Assembly: GCA_965116325.1 (NCBI GenBank)
Contig: OZ220675.1
Location: forward strand, 434,001-498,000
DNA length: 64,000 bases
Source: JAGWBF01 sp965116325
GTDB taxonomy: Bacteria > Chloroflexota > Dehalococcoidia > Lucifugimonadales > JAGWBF01
Direction of reading: 5' to 3'
Shown: positions 32,194-40,939 of the stretch, one piece after another
Layout of the letters: every line of letters begins with the position of its first letter
Numbering within the stretch: position 1 is the stretch's first letter
Notes under the pieces: generated by a model
What the model was told of the DNA's origin: nothing
Seen by the model: the letters and a program-made list of their open reading frames with translations, nothing else
The model's database searches: none
Made by a program: the position numbers and the translations under genes

Positions 32194-32595
32194 TTAACTA
32201 CCCCTAGAAACAACGATCGGCACGCTGTATTTCTCGTCGCCGTTTATAAGGATCGCTAGGGCGTAATCACCGGGGGTGGGAAACCACAACTCCTCTAGCG
32301 GTATGGCGAAGGTCTCTGTCCACCGCAGCCGACCTCGCATATCGGCCGGCACCTCGATTTCATATTCGGCTGAGTGTATTCTTTGCCCGTCGGGACTTAT
32401 CAGAACGATAGACATATCTTTGGTGGCCCCGAACTCGGCAGGGCCACAAGACAGACCGAAAACCATTGAGCTAGGCTCCATTGCCGACGGAAATGTCTCG
32501 AAAGTGATGCTCTGAAACACTCCAGCAATAGTCAAACGTCCTGTCGTTGCGGGGTAATAGGACTTCTCTGCTATCAGCGCAAAGCGTATTTCCAT
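32194..32595 (-). CDS. DUF6941-like hypothetical protein
   Basis: 133-aa cytoplasmic protein. The opening MEIRFALIAEKSYYPATTGRL followed by a GVFQSITFETFPS segment matches a widespread family of unknown function (similar to DUF6941, from memory) whose members look like all-beta sandwiches. GDYALAILINGDEKYSVPIVV near the end supports a beta fold. ATG at 32595 has GGGAGG 7 nt upstream. Confidence 0.65.
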   Translation of the reverse strand: MEIRFALIAEKSYYPATTGRLTIAGVFQSITFETFPSAMEPSSMVFGLSCGPAEFGATKDMSIVLISPDGQRIHSAEYEIEVPADMRGRLRWTETFAIPLEELWFPTPGDYALAILINGDEKYSVPIVVSRGS

Positions 32596-32668
32596 CCATG
32601 CACCTCCCAATTGTACACCCTAGCACAGCGTCAAGGCAGTCGCCAGAGCTTTCACGCCCTGTTTATAG

Positions 32669-32803
32669 CTACCTTTTCGGCAGCAATTCCACTGAGAAGC
32701 CGTCCACGCTGAATAGCGTGACCTTGCGTCCTTTGCGCTTCGGCCCATGGAGCCTGGGCCGTCGTACCAGCACCAAAGGACGCTTGGGATGTTTGTTCGC
32801 CAT
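32669..32803 (-). CDS. Small basic protein, 44 aa
   Basis: The frame begins MANKHPKRPLVLVRRPRLHG and is strongly basic (about a third Lys/Arg), ending ELLPKR. GGGGAAAGGG lies just before the ATG. No family recognised; basic peptides of this kind bind nucleic acid or ribosomes, or come from mobile elements. Codon use (GC-rich third positions) is normal. It could also be chance. Confidence 0.35.
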   Translation of the reverse strand: MANKHPKRPLVLVRRPRLHGPKRKGRKVTLFSVDGFSVELLPKR

Positions 32804-32844
32804 CCCTTTCCCCTTTCCCCAGGGGAACCCGCCGACCCGATCTG

Positions 32845-32874
32845 TTGACAGAGCTTCTCTAGGGTCGGTATAAT
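32845..32874 (+). promoter_or_regulatory. Perfect consensus promoter for a small RNA
   Basis: TTGACA (32845-32850), an 18-nt spacer, then TATAAT (32869-32874). Both hexamers match the sigma-70 consensus exactly, the best promoter I found in the window. No gene starts downstream on this strand. Confidence 0.85.
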
Positions 32875-32880
32875 AGCGTC

Positions 32881-32960
32881 ACTTTCAGGGTGAGCCATCT
32901 GGAGGTTTCCTCTGGATTGTTTAGAGGCCGGTGCAACACACACCGGTCTCTTTTCATTTT
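32881..32960 (+). ncRNA. Putative small RNA of about 80 nt
   Basis: Defined by a consensus promoter just upstream and an intrinsic terminator at its end. A small internal hairpin (GAGG-TTT-CCTC near 32902-32912) precedes the terminator; the CCTCT of that hairpin can also pair with the AGAGG of the terminator stem, so alternative folding is possible. A 27-codon frame from GTG at 32890 runs through the terminator and is unlikely to be real. Targets are unknown. It lies between the small basic gene and an oppositely oriented membrane protein gene. Confidence 0.6.
32923..32960 (+). terminator. Intrinsic terminator of the putative small RNA
   Basis: AGAGGCCGGTG (32923-32933) pairs with CACCGGTCTCT (32941-32951), 11 bp with one G-T pair and a 7-nt loop, followed by TTTCATTTT. 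A classic intrinsic terminator on the plus strand. Confidence 0.85.
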
Positions 32961-33016
32961 ACCCGAAAGTTAGAACGGTCGCCATAGGGAACTCTTGTTC
33001 GTAGCTCTGAACATCA

Positions 33017-33256
33017 TCAGCCTGTCGGGTCCCTGCCCTGCTCTATCTGAGCTCGGCGCAGCGCGATAGCATCGTTCAGAAGGTCGGAGTCGGTCTTTTC
33101 CAGGATTTCAATGTCTCCCCTGAGAATCGGGTCTGACATCTTGACCTTGTTCTCGGCACGGCGCTTGGCGGTCTGCTTGGGAGCCTGAATCCCGAACACG
33201 TAGTACCCAGCTCCCGCGATAGCTGCCACTACAACCACGATCAGCAACACTTCCAT
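33017..33256 (-). CDS. Small single-pass membrane protein
   Basis: 79 aa: one N-terminal helix (VLLIVVVVAAIAGAGYYVFGI) then a charged cytoplasmic tail rich in Lys, Arg, Asp and Glu. No family recognised. ATG at 33256 is preferred because AAGGAGG lies 8 nt upstream; a longer frame to 33325 would overlap the lipoprotein gene upstream. It follows that gene on the same strand at 52 nt. Confidence 0.7.
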   Translation of the reverse strand: MEVLLIVVVVAAIAGAGYYVFGIQAPKQTAKRRAENKVKMSDPILRGDIEILEKTDSDLLNDAIALRRAQIEQGRDPTG

Positions 33257-33308
33257 CTTCGAACCTCCTTTTTCGGTAGACGGCACGCTTGTTCGTAGCG
33301 TCGGCTGG

Positions 33309-34166
33309 TTATTCCCTCTCGGCACAATAGGCTTCGACAGGCTGGTACGCTTCGGTGAAGCCGGTCACATCGAACTTGGCCCGGTACCATCCGGCGTCCC
33401 CATCGACAGCAACCTCCAGGTGGTCGTGCTGGCCCAATGTCTCGATGAACTGACGCTCGGCCGCACGGTTGGCGCTGTACGGAGGGGACAGAAGGTAGCC
33501 TATAGCCTCGTGCGTCCTCCAGGTAGAAACGACTGCGGGGCCCTCGTCCCAAGTGAACTGCACAGATTGATCGCCCTCCAGGGTCACATATGGGGGCAAG
33601 TCCAAGGTGACCGATATGTAACGGCTCCGGGGAGGCGTTGGGGCGAAGCAGGTGACGCCCAATTCCACATCGCCGACCAGATCTGGTGTTTCATAGGCGT
33701 CAAGGTTGACCGACATCCACGCGAGGGAGCCAAGGTCCGCATCGTTTGCGTACCAGTCACCGGTGCCGACTTCTGACGGTTCTGTGACTATACGGGTGAC
33801 TTCGACTTCACGAGTGACTTCTACCTCGCGAGTGACTTCTACCTCGCGGGTGACTTCGACCTCACGGGTAGCTTCGACTACACGGGTGATTTCTACGGAC
33901 ACTCCCTGGGGGCCTGCGGGTCCTTGCTCCCCTTGAGGCCCCTGTGAGCCGGTGTCCCCTTGCGGTCCTTGCCCCCCTGGCAGCCCTGTGGCACCCGGTA
34001 CACCTTGTTCCCCTGGCTCACCCTGTGGACCTTGTATTCCAGGTTCCCCTCGTGCGCCCTGCGGTCCCGCAGGTCCGGGAGGACCTTCGATACATCCCGC
34101 TATTGTCACCATCAAAAGTGACATTAGAATGGTTCCTGTTCCGAGAAACCTCGGTACAATGTACAT
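33309..34166 (-). CDS. Collagen-like lipoprotein with VEVTRE repeat stalk
   Basis: 285-aa lipoprotein (TIAGC, Cys25). Right after the Cys come about 20 Gly-X-Y triplets (GPPGPAGPQGARGEPG...), a bacterial collagen-like triple helix. Next is a run of the 6-residue unit VEVTRE, about five copies, which probably forms a trimeric coiled coil or stalk. The last 150 residues are a globular, beta-rich domain (YISVTLDLPPYVTLEGDQSVQF) of unknown function. The overall design is like trimeric surface adhesins. AAGGGGG lies before the ATG. Confidence 0.82.
   Translation of the reverse strand: MYIVPRFLGTGTILMSLLMVTIAGCIEGPPGPAGPQGARGEPGIQGPQGEPGEQGVPGATGLPGGQGPQGDTGSQGPQGEQGPAGPQGVSVEITRVVEATREVEVTREVEVTREVEVTREVEVTRIVTEPSEVGTGDWYANDADLGSLAWMSVNLDAYETPDLVGDVELGVTCFAPTPPRSRYISVTLDLPPYVTLEGDQSVQFTWDEGPAVVSTWRTHEAIGYLLSPPYSANRAAERQFIETLGQHDHLEVAVDGDAGWYRAKFDVTGFTEAYQPVEAYCAERE
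33784..33895. repeat. 18-bp tandem repeat coding for VEVTRE
   Basis: Five to six copies of an 18-bp unit of the form GTGACTTC(G/T)AC(C/T)TC(G/A)CG (plus strand) inside the collagen-like lipoprotein gene. The near-identity of the middle copies suggests copy number may vary between strains. Confidence 0.75.
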
Positions 34167-34328
34167 GGTGCCCCCTTGTAAGCGTGCTGGGTCTCACTTG
34201 CGACAGCTTCACCCATGATGCTCCAAGGGGGCGCGGGGGATTCCCAGCACAACCTATAAACATCATAGGGAAACTGTCGCATAGGGAGACTACCACAAGA
34301 CCGAGGGGATATCCACTAGGAACCGCGC

Positions 34329-34958
34329 ATGTTAGAGAGCATCATCGGAGCTGTGGTCGGGGGCACCTGCGTGCTGTGCATTGCCAAGCTGCGAAACGTG
34401 CCAGCAATCTACCGGTGGCTTAAGGGTGCCGTGTGTGCCCTATATTGCAGATGCAGGGTGAGGTTTTGGACATGGCGAACAACACCTGTGGTGCGACGCC
34501 TGCTTGATGAACGCCGAGGTCTGAGTTTCCTAGCGGACTACTACGACGACTTACTCAAGACTCGTGGCAAAGCCATCAATCGGGATTGGGTAGACGCGAT
34601 GGCTCCCGATGAACCGGCAAGAGTCCGTGATGTCTTTGTTGCTCAGGCCTTGCATGATCTATGCCAGCGCGGTCAGGTTGTGAAAGCCCGAATGTTTGTC
34701 GACTACGTCGTAAGCCCACAGCCCTGGGGCTATAGCTTCCAACAGCGATGGGCTGGCATAGAGGTCGCTGACCAAGCGCAGGCCATGGAGAATGACAGCG
34801 TATGCTATCTCTCGCAGGCCGTATACGGATACTGCCCAGCAGAGGAACGCTTCAATGGGCCTTATAGTTGGGACCAAAAGCGCGATGCCCTGCCGTGCTC
34901 TACCTGTTGGCAAAAAGATGTCCCTGGGGCACAATGGTGGAGCCCCAGATGGTATTAA
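34329..34958 (+). CDS. Hypothetical protein with N-terminal membrane helix
   Basis: 209-aa protein of unknown family. A short hydrophobic N-terminus (IIGAVVGGTCVLCIAKL) and a basic, Cys/Trp-rich linker are followed by a helical domain with an RGLSFLADYYDDLLKTRGK segment. The C-terminus is rich in Cys, Trp and Tyr (PCSTCWQ). Codon use is less GC-biased than in neighbours, suggesting acquired DNA. It is divergent from the collagen-like gene. Confidence 0.5.
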   Translation: MLESIIGAVVGGTCVLCIAKLRNVPAIYRWLKGAVCALYCRCRVRFWTWRTTPVVRRLLDERRGLSFLADYYDDLLKTRGKAINRDWVDAMAPDEPARVRDVFVAQALHDLCQRGQVVKARMFVDYVVSPQPWGYSFQQRWAGIEVADQAQAMENDSVCYLSQAVYGYCPAEERFNGPYSWDQKRDALPCSTCWQKDVPGAQWWSPRWY

Positions 34959-35170
34959 CCGGACTTTTGCACTTCTCTCCCTGGCAGAATGCCCCTTGAC
35001 TGGGTGAGACCCATTCCCGATAATCGCCTTTGCATTACGCCTCCGTCCCTTGGTCTTCGACCATGGTCGCGTTTCATACGCGCATGATGATACCTAGGGC
35101 GAAGGGACTTCTTTACTTCGGTCTCTTGGCTGAGCAGCCTTACGGCGTCTGCTAGGAGGTACACGGCGCA

Positions 35171-36814
35171 TTGGAACTCCACGAGTCGCTGTTTTCCATC
35201 GGCATACTCATAGTGGTCGCCAAGCTGATGGAAGGCCTCTTCAAGCGCTTTGGCCTTAACGCCATCATCGCCTTCATCGCGGCCGGAGTTGTTCTCGGCC
35301 CCGCAACCGGACTGGTAGATTCCGGCCCCGGCGTCGATGTTGTCCTGGGTCTTGGCATCTTCATATTCTTTTTTCTGATAGGCCTGGAAGAGCTCGACAT
35401 CAGGGGTTTCCTGGCAGCCGTACGGGGCAGGCTCTTTCTAGCTTCCGTGCTATCGGTGGCCATTACCCTTGTGGTGTGCCTGGGCGTTACCACAGACGTT
35501 CTTTATGACCTCGGCCTGGACCTCGAGCTCACCCAGGCGCTGGCGCTGGCCGGCGTTCTATCGCTGTCCAGCTTGGGCTTGGTCGCCAAGGTGCTCGTGG
35601 ACCAGGGACGCCTCCGGGAGCCTGCAGGAGTTCAGATCTTCACGGCGGTCGTCATCGCCGAGCTGCTCGCCCTGTTTGTAGTCGGCTTTACGATCAGCGA
35701 GCACTTCTACGCAGAGGGAGGGCACACCCTGGACTTCCTCAGCGTGTTAACCCTCATCGGGCAGATCCTTGGATTCTCGATCATTACATGGGTGCTCTCC
35801 ACGAAGGTGCTCCCGAAGCTTATCTTTGCCCTGCACCATTTCTTGCAGGTCCCCCAGCTCTCCTTCGGACTGCTGCTGGGAGGACTCTTCCTCGTTGTAG
35901 TGGGAGCGGAAAACGTGGGACTCCACGGCTCCTTGGGGGCGCTGCTCTTCGGTGCCGCCCTGTCCACGCTGCCCTACCAGGTGCGTCGGGGCATCATGCC
36001 GGGCCTGAGGGGAGCGGCCGAAGGGTTCTTCGTTCCCCTGTTCTTCGCCTCGGCGGGCCTGCACCTCAGCCTTGCGTTCCTCGACTTGCCTCCGGTGACG
36101 ATAGCGGCGCTGGTACTGGTGCCACTGGCGGGCAAGTTCGCCGGCTCGTTCATCAGCGCATACATCACGAGGCTGGAGGCACCCTTTGCAATAGCTTCGG
36201 GATTGATGGCAAAGGGAGTGGCGGAGATCGCCCTCTTGCTGTTGCTGCTTCACAGCGGCGCCATAGGAGAGGGGGTCTTCTCCCTACTGGTGTTGGTCAT
36301 GTTCGGCTACATACTGCTGACGCCCATGGGTATCGGCTTCGCCCTTCGTAGGCTCAAGCGTTCCGCGGCCGTCACTCCCCCGGGGCAGGTACCCCCGTCA
36401 CTGGCCCGTTTCGCTCTGGAAAATGTCAGGGTGAGGGATATCCTGGACCGATCTCGGAACTTTCCTGAACACTCCCTTTCCGTCAAGGCCTTTGCAGAAA
36501 CCTGGCTTCTTCCCGAGCAGCACGACTACGTGGTCGTGAACAAGGGGAAGCTGGCAGGCATAGTGTCGCTGAGCATGCTGCGCTACTTGCCTCGAAACGA
36601 GTGGGAGCACACGACGCTGGGGAGGGTGCTACGCCAGAATACGCCCCATGCAAATGCCGACGAAATGGTAGAGGATGCCCTGCAGCGGATGATCGAGAAC
36701 TCCCTGACCGTGCTCCCGGTGGCCGACGAAGAAACGGGAGACCTGCTGGGCTCAATCAGCAGCCACGAAGTTCTGGAGATGGTGACCCTATCAGCCCAAG
36801 GCCAGGAGCTTTAA
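35171..36814 (+). CDS. CPA2-family cation/proton antiporter with CBS domains
   Basis: 547-aa KefB/GerN-type antiporter with about 12 helices in the first 380 residues. Signature segments are FIAAGVVLGPATGL, FFFLIGLEELDI and FASAGLHLSL. A C-terminal pair of CBS-like motifs (ENVRVRDILDRS, VVNKGKLAGIVSLSMLRYL, SLTVLPVADEETGDLLGSISSHEVL) would sense adenine nucleotides. It exchanges Na+ or K+ for protons. The start TTG at 35171 is 11 nt after AGGAGG. A separate promoter is likely in 34959-35150 but no clear hexamers are seen. Confidence 0.87.
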   Translation: MELHESLFSIGILIVVAKLMEGLFKRFGLNAIIAFIAAGVVLGPATGLVDSGPGVDVVLGLGIFIFFFLIGLEELDIRGFLAAVRGRLFLASVLSVAITLVVCLGVTTDVLYDLGLDLELTQALALAGVLSLSSLGLVAKVLVDQGRLREPAGVQIFTAVVIAELLALFVVGFTISEHFYAEGGHTLDFLSVLTLIGQILGFSIITWVLSTKVLPKLIFALHHFLQVPQLSFGLLLGGLFLVVVGAENVGLHGSLGALLFGAALSTLPYQVRRGIMPGLRGAAEGFFVPLFFASAGLHLSLAFLDLPPVTIAALVLVPLAGKFAGSFISAYITRLEAPFAIASGLMAKGVAEIALLLLLLHSGAIGEGVFSLLVLVMFGYILLTPMGIGFALRRLKRSAAVTPPGQVPPSLARFALENVRVRDILDRSRNFPEHSLSVKAFAETWLLPEQHDYVVVNKGKLAGIVSLSMLRYLPRNEWEHTTLGRVLRQNTPHANADEMVEDALQRMIENSLTVLPVADEETGDLLGSISSHEVLEMVTLSAQGQEL

Positions 36815-36888
36815 GGCCTTAGGCCACTCTGTTCCTGGTAGATGCGGTCAATCGTATCCAAGGCCCACACTCACGAAGACTGGACGAT

Positions 36889-38133
36889 TCACGAAAGCCA
36901 TGGGGGATCGCTGAACTGCTCGCTCTCATAGAGCGAATACCCCGCTTTACGTAGCTGCTCCCTCACTTCCAAGGTGTGATCATTGTTCCTGGTCTCCAGG
37001 GTAAGTTGGATCTCAACCTGGCCCATGTGCACCGATGGAGCATGCCTGAGGTGTCCTATGTCCAGAACATTGGCCTGGCACTGGGATATGATGTTCAGCA
37101 GTCGGTTAAGCTGGCCGGGGCGGTCATCCAGCATGACCCTGAACACAAGGTAGCGACCAGCGTGGACCAAGCCGTGTTCCACAACCCTGGCGATCAGGTG
37201 GGAGTCCACGTTGCCTCCGCTGAGCACCACCCCTACCTTCTTGCCCGTGACAGGTATCTTCTCCGCCAGCAGCGCGGCAAGACCAACGGCGCCGGCCCCC
37301 TCCACCAGCAGCTTGCTTCTCTCCAGGAGGAGCATCATGGCTTGGGTGATCTCCTCTTCCTCAACCACAACCATGTCGTCCACATATTTCAAGACCAGGG
37401 GGACCGTGATCTCTCCCGGCGTACCCACAGCAATTCCATCAGCCACCGTGGCCCCCTGTCTCACCGAAAGACGCTGGCTGGATTTGTACGAGTTCACGAC
37501 AGCGGTTGCCGCGGCCGCCTGCACTCCGATTACCTTAACTCCGGGGGCTGTCTCTTTTACAGCCAGGGCGATGCCCGATATCAGACCTCCCCCTCCCACG
37601 GGAACGATAATCGCATCTAGTTCCTCGGACTGCTCCAGCATCTCCAGACCGACGGTGCCCTGCCCCGCGATAATGGCTGGATCGTCGAAGGCGGGTATGA
37701 ATGTCTGGGACTTCTCCTGCATCACACGCCTGGCATTTTTCTGGGCTTCATCGAAGTCGTCGCCTTCGAGAAGGACCGTGGCCCCGTAACCGCGGGTTGC
37801 CTCCACCTTGGGAAGAGAGGCTCCCAAGGGCATTACCACTGTGCAGGGGATACCCAGATAGCCCGCTGCCAAGGCGACTCCCTGGGCGTGGTTGCCCGCG
37901 CTGGCGGTAATTACGCCTCGCGCCTTCTGCTCCGGGCTTAAGGCCTCTATCCTGTTGGCAGCGCCCCGGACCTTGAAGGAGCCCGCCCTCTGCAGGTTCT
38001 CTGCCTTCAGGCTAAGCTCGCACCCCGCAAGCTGCCCCAGGGACAGAGCCGGCAGCATCGGCGTCCGAAGCGCCAAGGTTGCGATGGCATTTCGGGCCTG
38101 CCGGACAGCTTCAAGAGAGACCGGAGAATCCAT
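36889..38133 (-). CDS. ilvA: Threonine ammonia-lyase (threonine dehydratase)
   Basis: 414-aa fold-type II PLP enzyme that turns threonine into 2-oxobutanoate, the first step to isoleucine. The PLP lysine is in GSFKVRGA, the phosphate-binding glycine loop is VGGGGLISG, and the ASAGNHAQGVALA motif is present. A C-terminal ACT domain (residues about 325-400) suits feedback control. This is the shorter, single-ACT type often called biosynthetic/catabolic TdcB-like; the symbol is given with reserve. It ends 75 nt from the convergent antiporter gene. Confidence 0.88.
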   Translation of the reverse strand: MDSPVSLEAVRQARNAIATLALRTPMLPALSLGQLAGCELSLKAENLQRAGSFKVRGAANRIEALSPEQKARGVITASAGNHAQGVALAAGYLGIPCTVVMPLGASLPKVEATRGYGATVLLEGDDFDEAQKNARRVMQEKSQTFIPAFDDPAIIAGQGTVGLEMLEQSEELDAIIVPVGGGGLISGIALAVKETAPGVKVIGVQAAAATAVVNSYKSSQRLSVRQGATVADGIAVGTPGEITVPLVLKYVDDMVVVEEEEITQAMMLLLERSKLLVEGAGAVGLAALLAEKIPVTGKKVGVVLSGGNVDSHLIARVVEHGLVHAGRYLVFRVMLDDRPGQLNRLLNIISQCQANVLDIGHLRHAPSVHMGQVEIQLTLETRNNDHTLEVREQLRKAGYSLYESEQFSDPPWLS

Positions 38134-38194
38134 CTAAGACCCACTCCCGGGAAATGTGGCGCCACAATAACTCATCGGCGGTCAGCGATGTTGG

Positions 38195-38794
38195 CTAGCT
38201 GCGCTCAAAAAAGTCCAGGTCCACCGCAAAGGCGGTTGCAAAGGCCAGGGATTGGAAATCATCGTCACGGTGGCCAACGGGCATCTCTACCAGGAAGGTG
38301 TCGGCATCGGTGAACATCTCCCGACCCAGACCGCTCCACCGCTTGGTTATCCTGCCGACCTCCTGGCCGTTCTGCCTGATCGTAAAAGTGTAGCGTCGGA
38401 ACACCGAGCCGGTGACCTCGGCAACCGGGTTTCCCGACGCATCCTCGATGACCATCCTCCGCTTGAGCAAACCCCACTTGCGGCGAATACCCCCGATGGC
38501 CCTTCCGTCGGCGTCGTTAACTCGCAGGTGCATGAAGAACAAGAAGAAGCCGCGACTCGCTACAAAGATGTCCTGGCCGTTTAGGTCAGCGATGTGCAGG
38601 GTCAGCGGGCGATGGCTCTCCAGGAACAGCCTGCTGATGGTCCCCGACTCTTCATATGCCAACGCCACAGCCCGGCCGTCCGGCGTCAGCACCTCGTAGC
38701 GGTTCCGTGTTTCTATACCTGTGATGGCCTCCAGCCGTTCGACCTTCTGTCTAACGACGAACCGGCCATCTCCGGATAGGTTCTCTAAAGACAT
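38195..38794 (-). CDS. Scramblase/LURP-one-like protein
   Basis: 199-aa protein with the Tubby-like beta-barrel pattern of the phospholipid scramblase family: FVVRQKVERLE..TGIETRNRYEVL, repeated strand pairs such as RVNDADGRAIGGIRRKWGLLKRRMVIEDASGNPVAEVTG (given in part here), then GRITKRWSG with EMFTDADTFLVEMPVG. Eukaryotic scramblases have a calcium site and membrane helix; here a final hydrophobic stretch (FATAFAVDL) is short. Bacterial members have no established function. It lies between threonine dehydratase and an SDR, all on the minus strand. Confidence 0.7.
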   Translation of the reverse strand: MSLENLSGDGRFVVRQKVERLEAITGIETRNRYEVLTPDGRAVALAYEESGTISRLFLESHRPLTLHIADLNGQDIFVASRGFFLFFMHLRVNDADGRAIGGIRRKWGLLKRRMVIEDASGNPVAEVTGSVFRRYTFTIRQNGQEVGRITKRWSGLGREMFTDADTFLVEMPVGHRDDDFQSLAFATAFAVDLDFFERS

Positions 38795-38920
38795 CGCCTT
38801 CTCCTGATTAAGTCTCTTTTTGGGCTGATTCTATCGTACACGCTTGACGCCGGTCAGGGGTGTTCCCAAGAGATTTGCATTCACCGGAAAACTTCGTTTC
38901 AACCACAGGCCTAGTGTACA

Positions 38921-39805
38921 TCAGCGTCCCCGGGAGAGCATCCAAGCCATGATCCGGTCATACATGCGGTCGCTGATGAACCGGCGAAAGAGGAGCAGAG
39001 GCTTGGCGTATTTGCCGGCGGCGTAGCGGGTCTTCGGATGCTTTGCCCGGACCGCCTTGAGTATGGTGTCGGCGATGACCGATGGCGGTGAGCCTGTTGC
39101 CTGGCTGGCTTCGGTCCTTTCCCGCATAGCCCGCATCCCATTTGCGAAGCGCGAGTAGGGTGTGTTCGAGGAGCGTTCCATCGCCGGACCGAAGGCGACG
39201 CTGCCGAACTCTGTGTCGATTGCCCCGGGTTGGATGATGATGACATCTATGCCGAACTCCCTTAGCTCGAACCTGAGGCAGTCCGACCAGCCTTCCATGG
39301 CATGCTTTGTTGAGTGATACCAGGACCCCAGGGGAGTGTAGATCCTTCCCCCAATTGAAGAGACATTCACGATCTTACCCGATCCCTGCTCCCGCATGTG
39401 AGGAAGCACGAGCTGGGTCAGACGGGCCAACCCGAACAGGTTCACTTCGAACTGGTACCGGGCCTCATCCAGGGGTATGTCCTCCATTGCGCCGAACAGC
39501 CCGAACCCGGCGTTGTTGATGAGGATGTCCACTCCGCCATGCTCGTTGTTGATTCGGTCCACGCCGGCGACCATGTCATCCTCGTTGGTGACATCCATCT
39601 TGAGAACAACAGCCCCGGCTGCCTCCAGGTCTCGCATCTTCTCGATCCTGCGTGCAGCAGCGTAAACGATGTAGCCCTCTTGCAGCAGCTTCCTGGCCGT
39701 CGCTTCCCCTATGCCAGCAGAGGCGCCCGTAACCAGCACGACCTGGCTGGACACGCTGCGTCTCGGCTCTTTTTCCACCTTTCGTCGGATCCAAGGGGAA
39801 CCCAT
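38921..39805 (-). CDS. Short-chain dehydrogenase/reductase
   Basis: Classical SDR, about 294 aa. The NAD(P) loop is TGASAGIGEATA, NNAGFG follows, and the active site is VSSIGG...WYHSTKHAMEG (Ser, Tyr-xxx-Lys). The C-terminal extension (after residue 250) is longer than in most SDRs. It most resembles the YqjQ/DltE group or 17-beta-HSD-like SDRs; substrate unknown. A link with the lipid-tailoring locus is possible but unproven. ATG at 39805 has GGAGGG close by; two earlier ATGs exist (39832, 39817). Confidence 0.85.
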   Translation of the reverse strand: MGSPWIRRKVEKEPRRSVSSQVVLVTGASAGIGEATARKLLQEGYIVYAAARRIEKMRDLEAAGAVVLKMDVTNEDDMVAGVDRINNEHGGVDILINNAGFGLFGAMEDIPLDEARYQFEVNLFGLARLTQLVLPHMREQGSGKIVNVSSIGGRIYTPLGSWYHSTKHAMEGWSDCLRFELREFGIDVIIIQPGAIDTEFGSVAFGPAMERSSNTPYSRFANGMRAMRERTEASQATGSPPSVIADTILKAVRAKHPKTRYAAGKYAKPLLLFRRFISDRMYDRIMAWMLSRGR

Positions 39806-39999
39806 AGAACCCTCCATGTTGGTCCTGGGCATTCTAGTTGATGAGATACATGGCGTGTCTAGCCCAAACGCCGGCAGCGTACCAAAGGCGCCGGCGCCTC
39901 GACAGGTGTGGGATGAGCGGCTGAAACGTAAAGGTTACGCCGGCATGTTCAGCGCCTAGAGACCTCCGGATGGGGCGATGACCTGCGGCCCTTTTTCGG

Positions 40000-40863
40000 T
40001 CATCGTCGGGGGCGCAGACGCAGCACAGCCAGCCCCAGAACGGCCAGGAGTGCGCCGGTCCCTGCCATTAGAGCCAATGCCATGGCGGGCGGGGTGTAGC
40101 CCCCGGCCCTTGGGGTTTCCACGGGCGTCAGGGTGTAGAAGATGCCAGCGTAGTAGAGCCTGCTGAGACCCTCGAAACCGGAGTCGGTGCCGACGATCAG
40201 CCAGGCCCGTCCTTCGCTGTCCGTGGCCACCGTCAGCGGCGAGGCGGTGTTGTCCAGGGACTTGATGCGATACTCCCGGTCCTCCACCTCGGGGTGATCC
40301 ACATCGCCCAGGACTACCATGGACTCGCCTCCCCTGGCTTGGTTGCCCTTGTCGATGTTCATCCTGAGATACTGGTTGCCGTCTTCCTCGGCCACCGGCT
40401 CGAAGGTGGAGGCTCCCCCTTTCACGAAGACGCTCTCGCCGGGTGAGCCTCCGATCCCCACCAACCCGGACGGCACGTTGGTGGCCAGGTCCACGGACAC
40501 GGAGACCGCATAAGCTGTGTTGGGCCTGAGACCATCGACCTGCCTCTTCAGGAACATGAAGAGGTCGTCGCTCCGGTTGTGCCCCTGCACGTAGATGGCG
40601 CTGCCCTCGAGACCGTCGGGAAGGGGGCGATGCTCATGACCCAACTCATAGATCGACTGGTCGTAGTCGATGGGGAGGTCGGCGAAACCTACCACCCATC
40701 CCTCGGCGTCGCTCTCGAAATCGAAGCGGAACTCAGCCCGACCGCCATCCTGTGCAAGGGCCGTCAATGGGACGAATAGGATGGCTATGACGATGACTAT
40801 GGCACTTGCCAACATCCACCGGGTGCGTATGTCATAGCTGGAAGTCAGGCCTGGGTTCTCCAA
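40000..40863 (-). CDS. Exported protein with C-terminal membrane anchor
   Basis: 287-aa protein with an N-terminal signal (LASAIVIVIAILFVPLTALA), a beta-rich extracellular domain beginning FDFESDAEGWVVGFADLP (carbohydrate-binding-like jelly roll by pattern), and a C-terminal anchor GGYTPPAM followed by a 20-residue hydrophobic helix and LRLRPRR. This tripartite tail, a Gly-Thr-Pro-Pro motif, helix and basic cluster, resembles protein-sorting tails. The function is unknown. Confidence 0.7.
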   Translation of the reverse strand: MENPGLTSSYDIRTRWMLASAIVIVIAILFVPLTALAQDGGRAEFRFDFESDAEGWVVGFADLPIDYDQSIYELGHEHRPLPDGLEGSAIYVQGHNRSDDLFMFLKRQVDGLRPNTAYAVSVSVDLATNVPSGLVGIGGSPGESVFVKGGASTFEPVAEEDGNQYLRMNIDKGNQARGGESMVVLGDVDHPEVEDREYRIKSLDNTASPLTVATDSEGRAWLIVGTDSGFEGLSRLYYAGIFYTLTPVETPRAGGYTPPAMALALMAGTGALLAVLGLAVLRLRPRR

Positions 40864-40939
40864 TCTATCCTACCTCTTGTTGATTTTCAGGCGTCGAAGG
40901 GAGCTGGGTGAAGCAGCCGCTCCTTGTGCCAGCAATGCA

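Noticed and set aside
33784..33895. A CRISPR-like array
   Set aside because: The 18-bp units are contiguous with no spacers and encode VEVTRE in frame.
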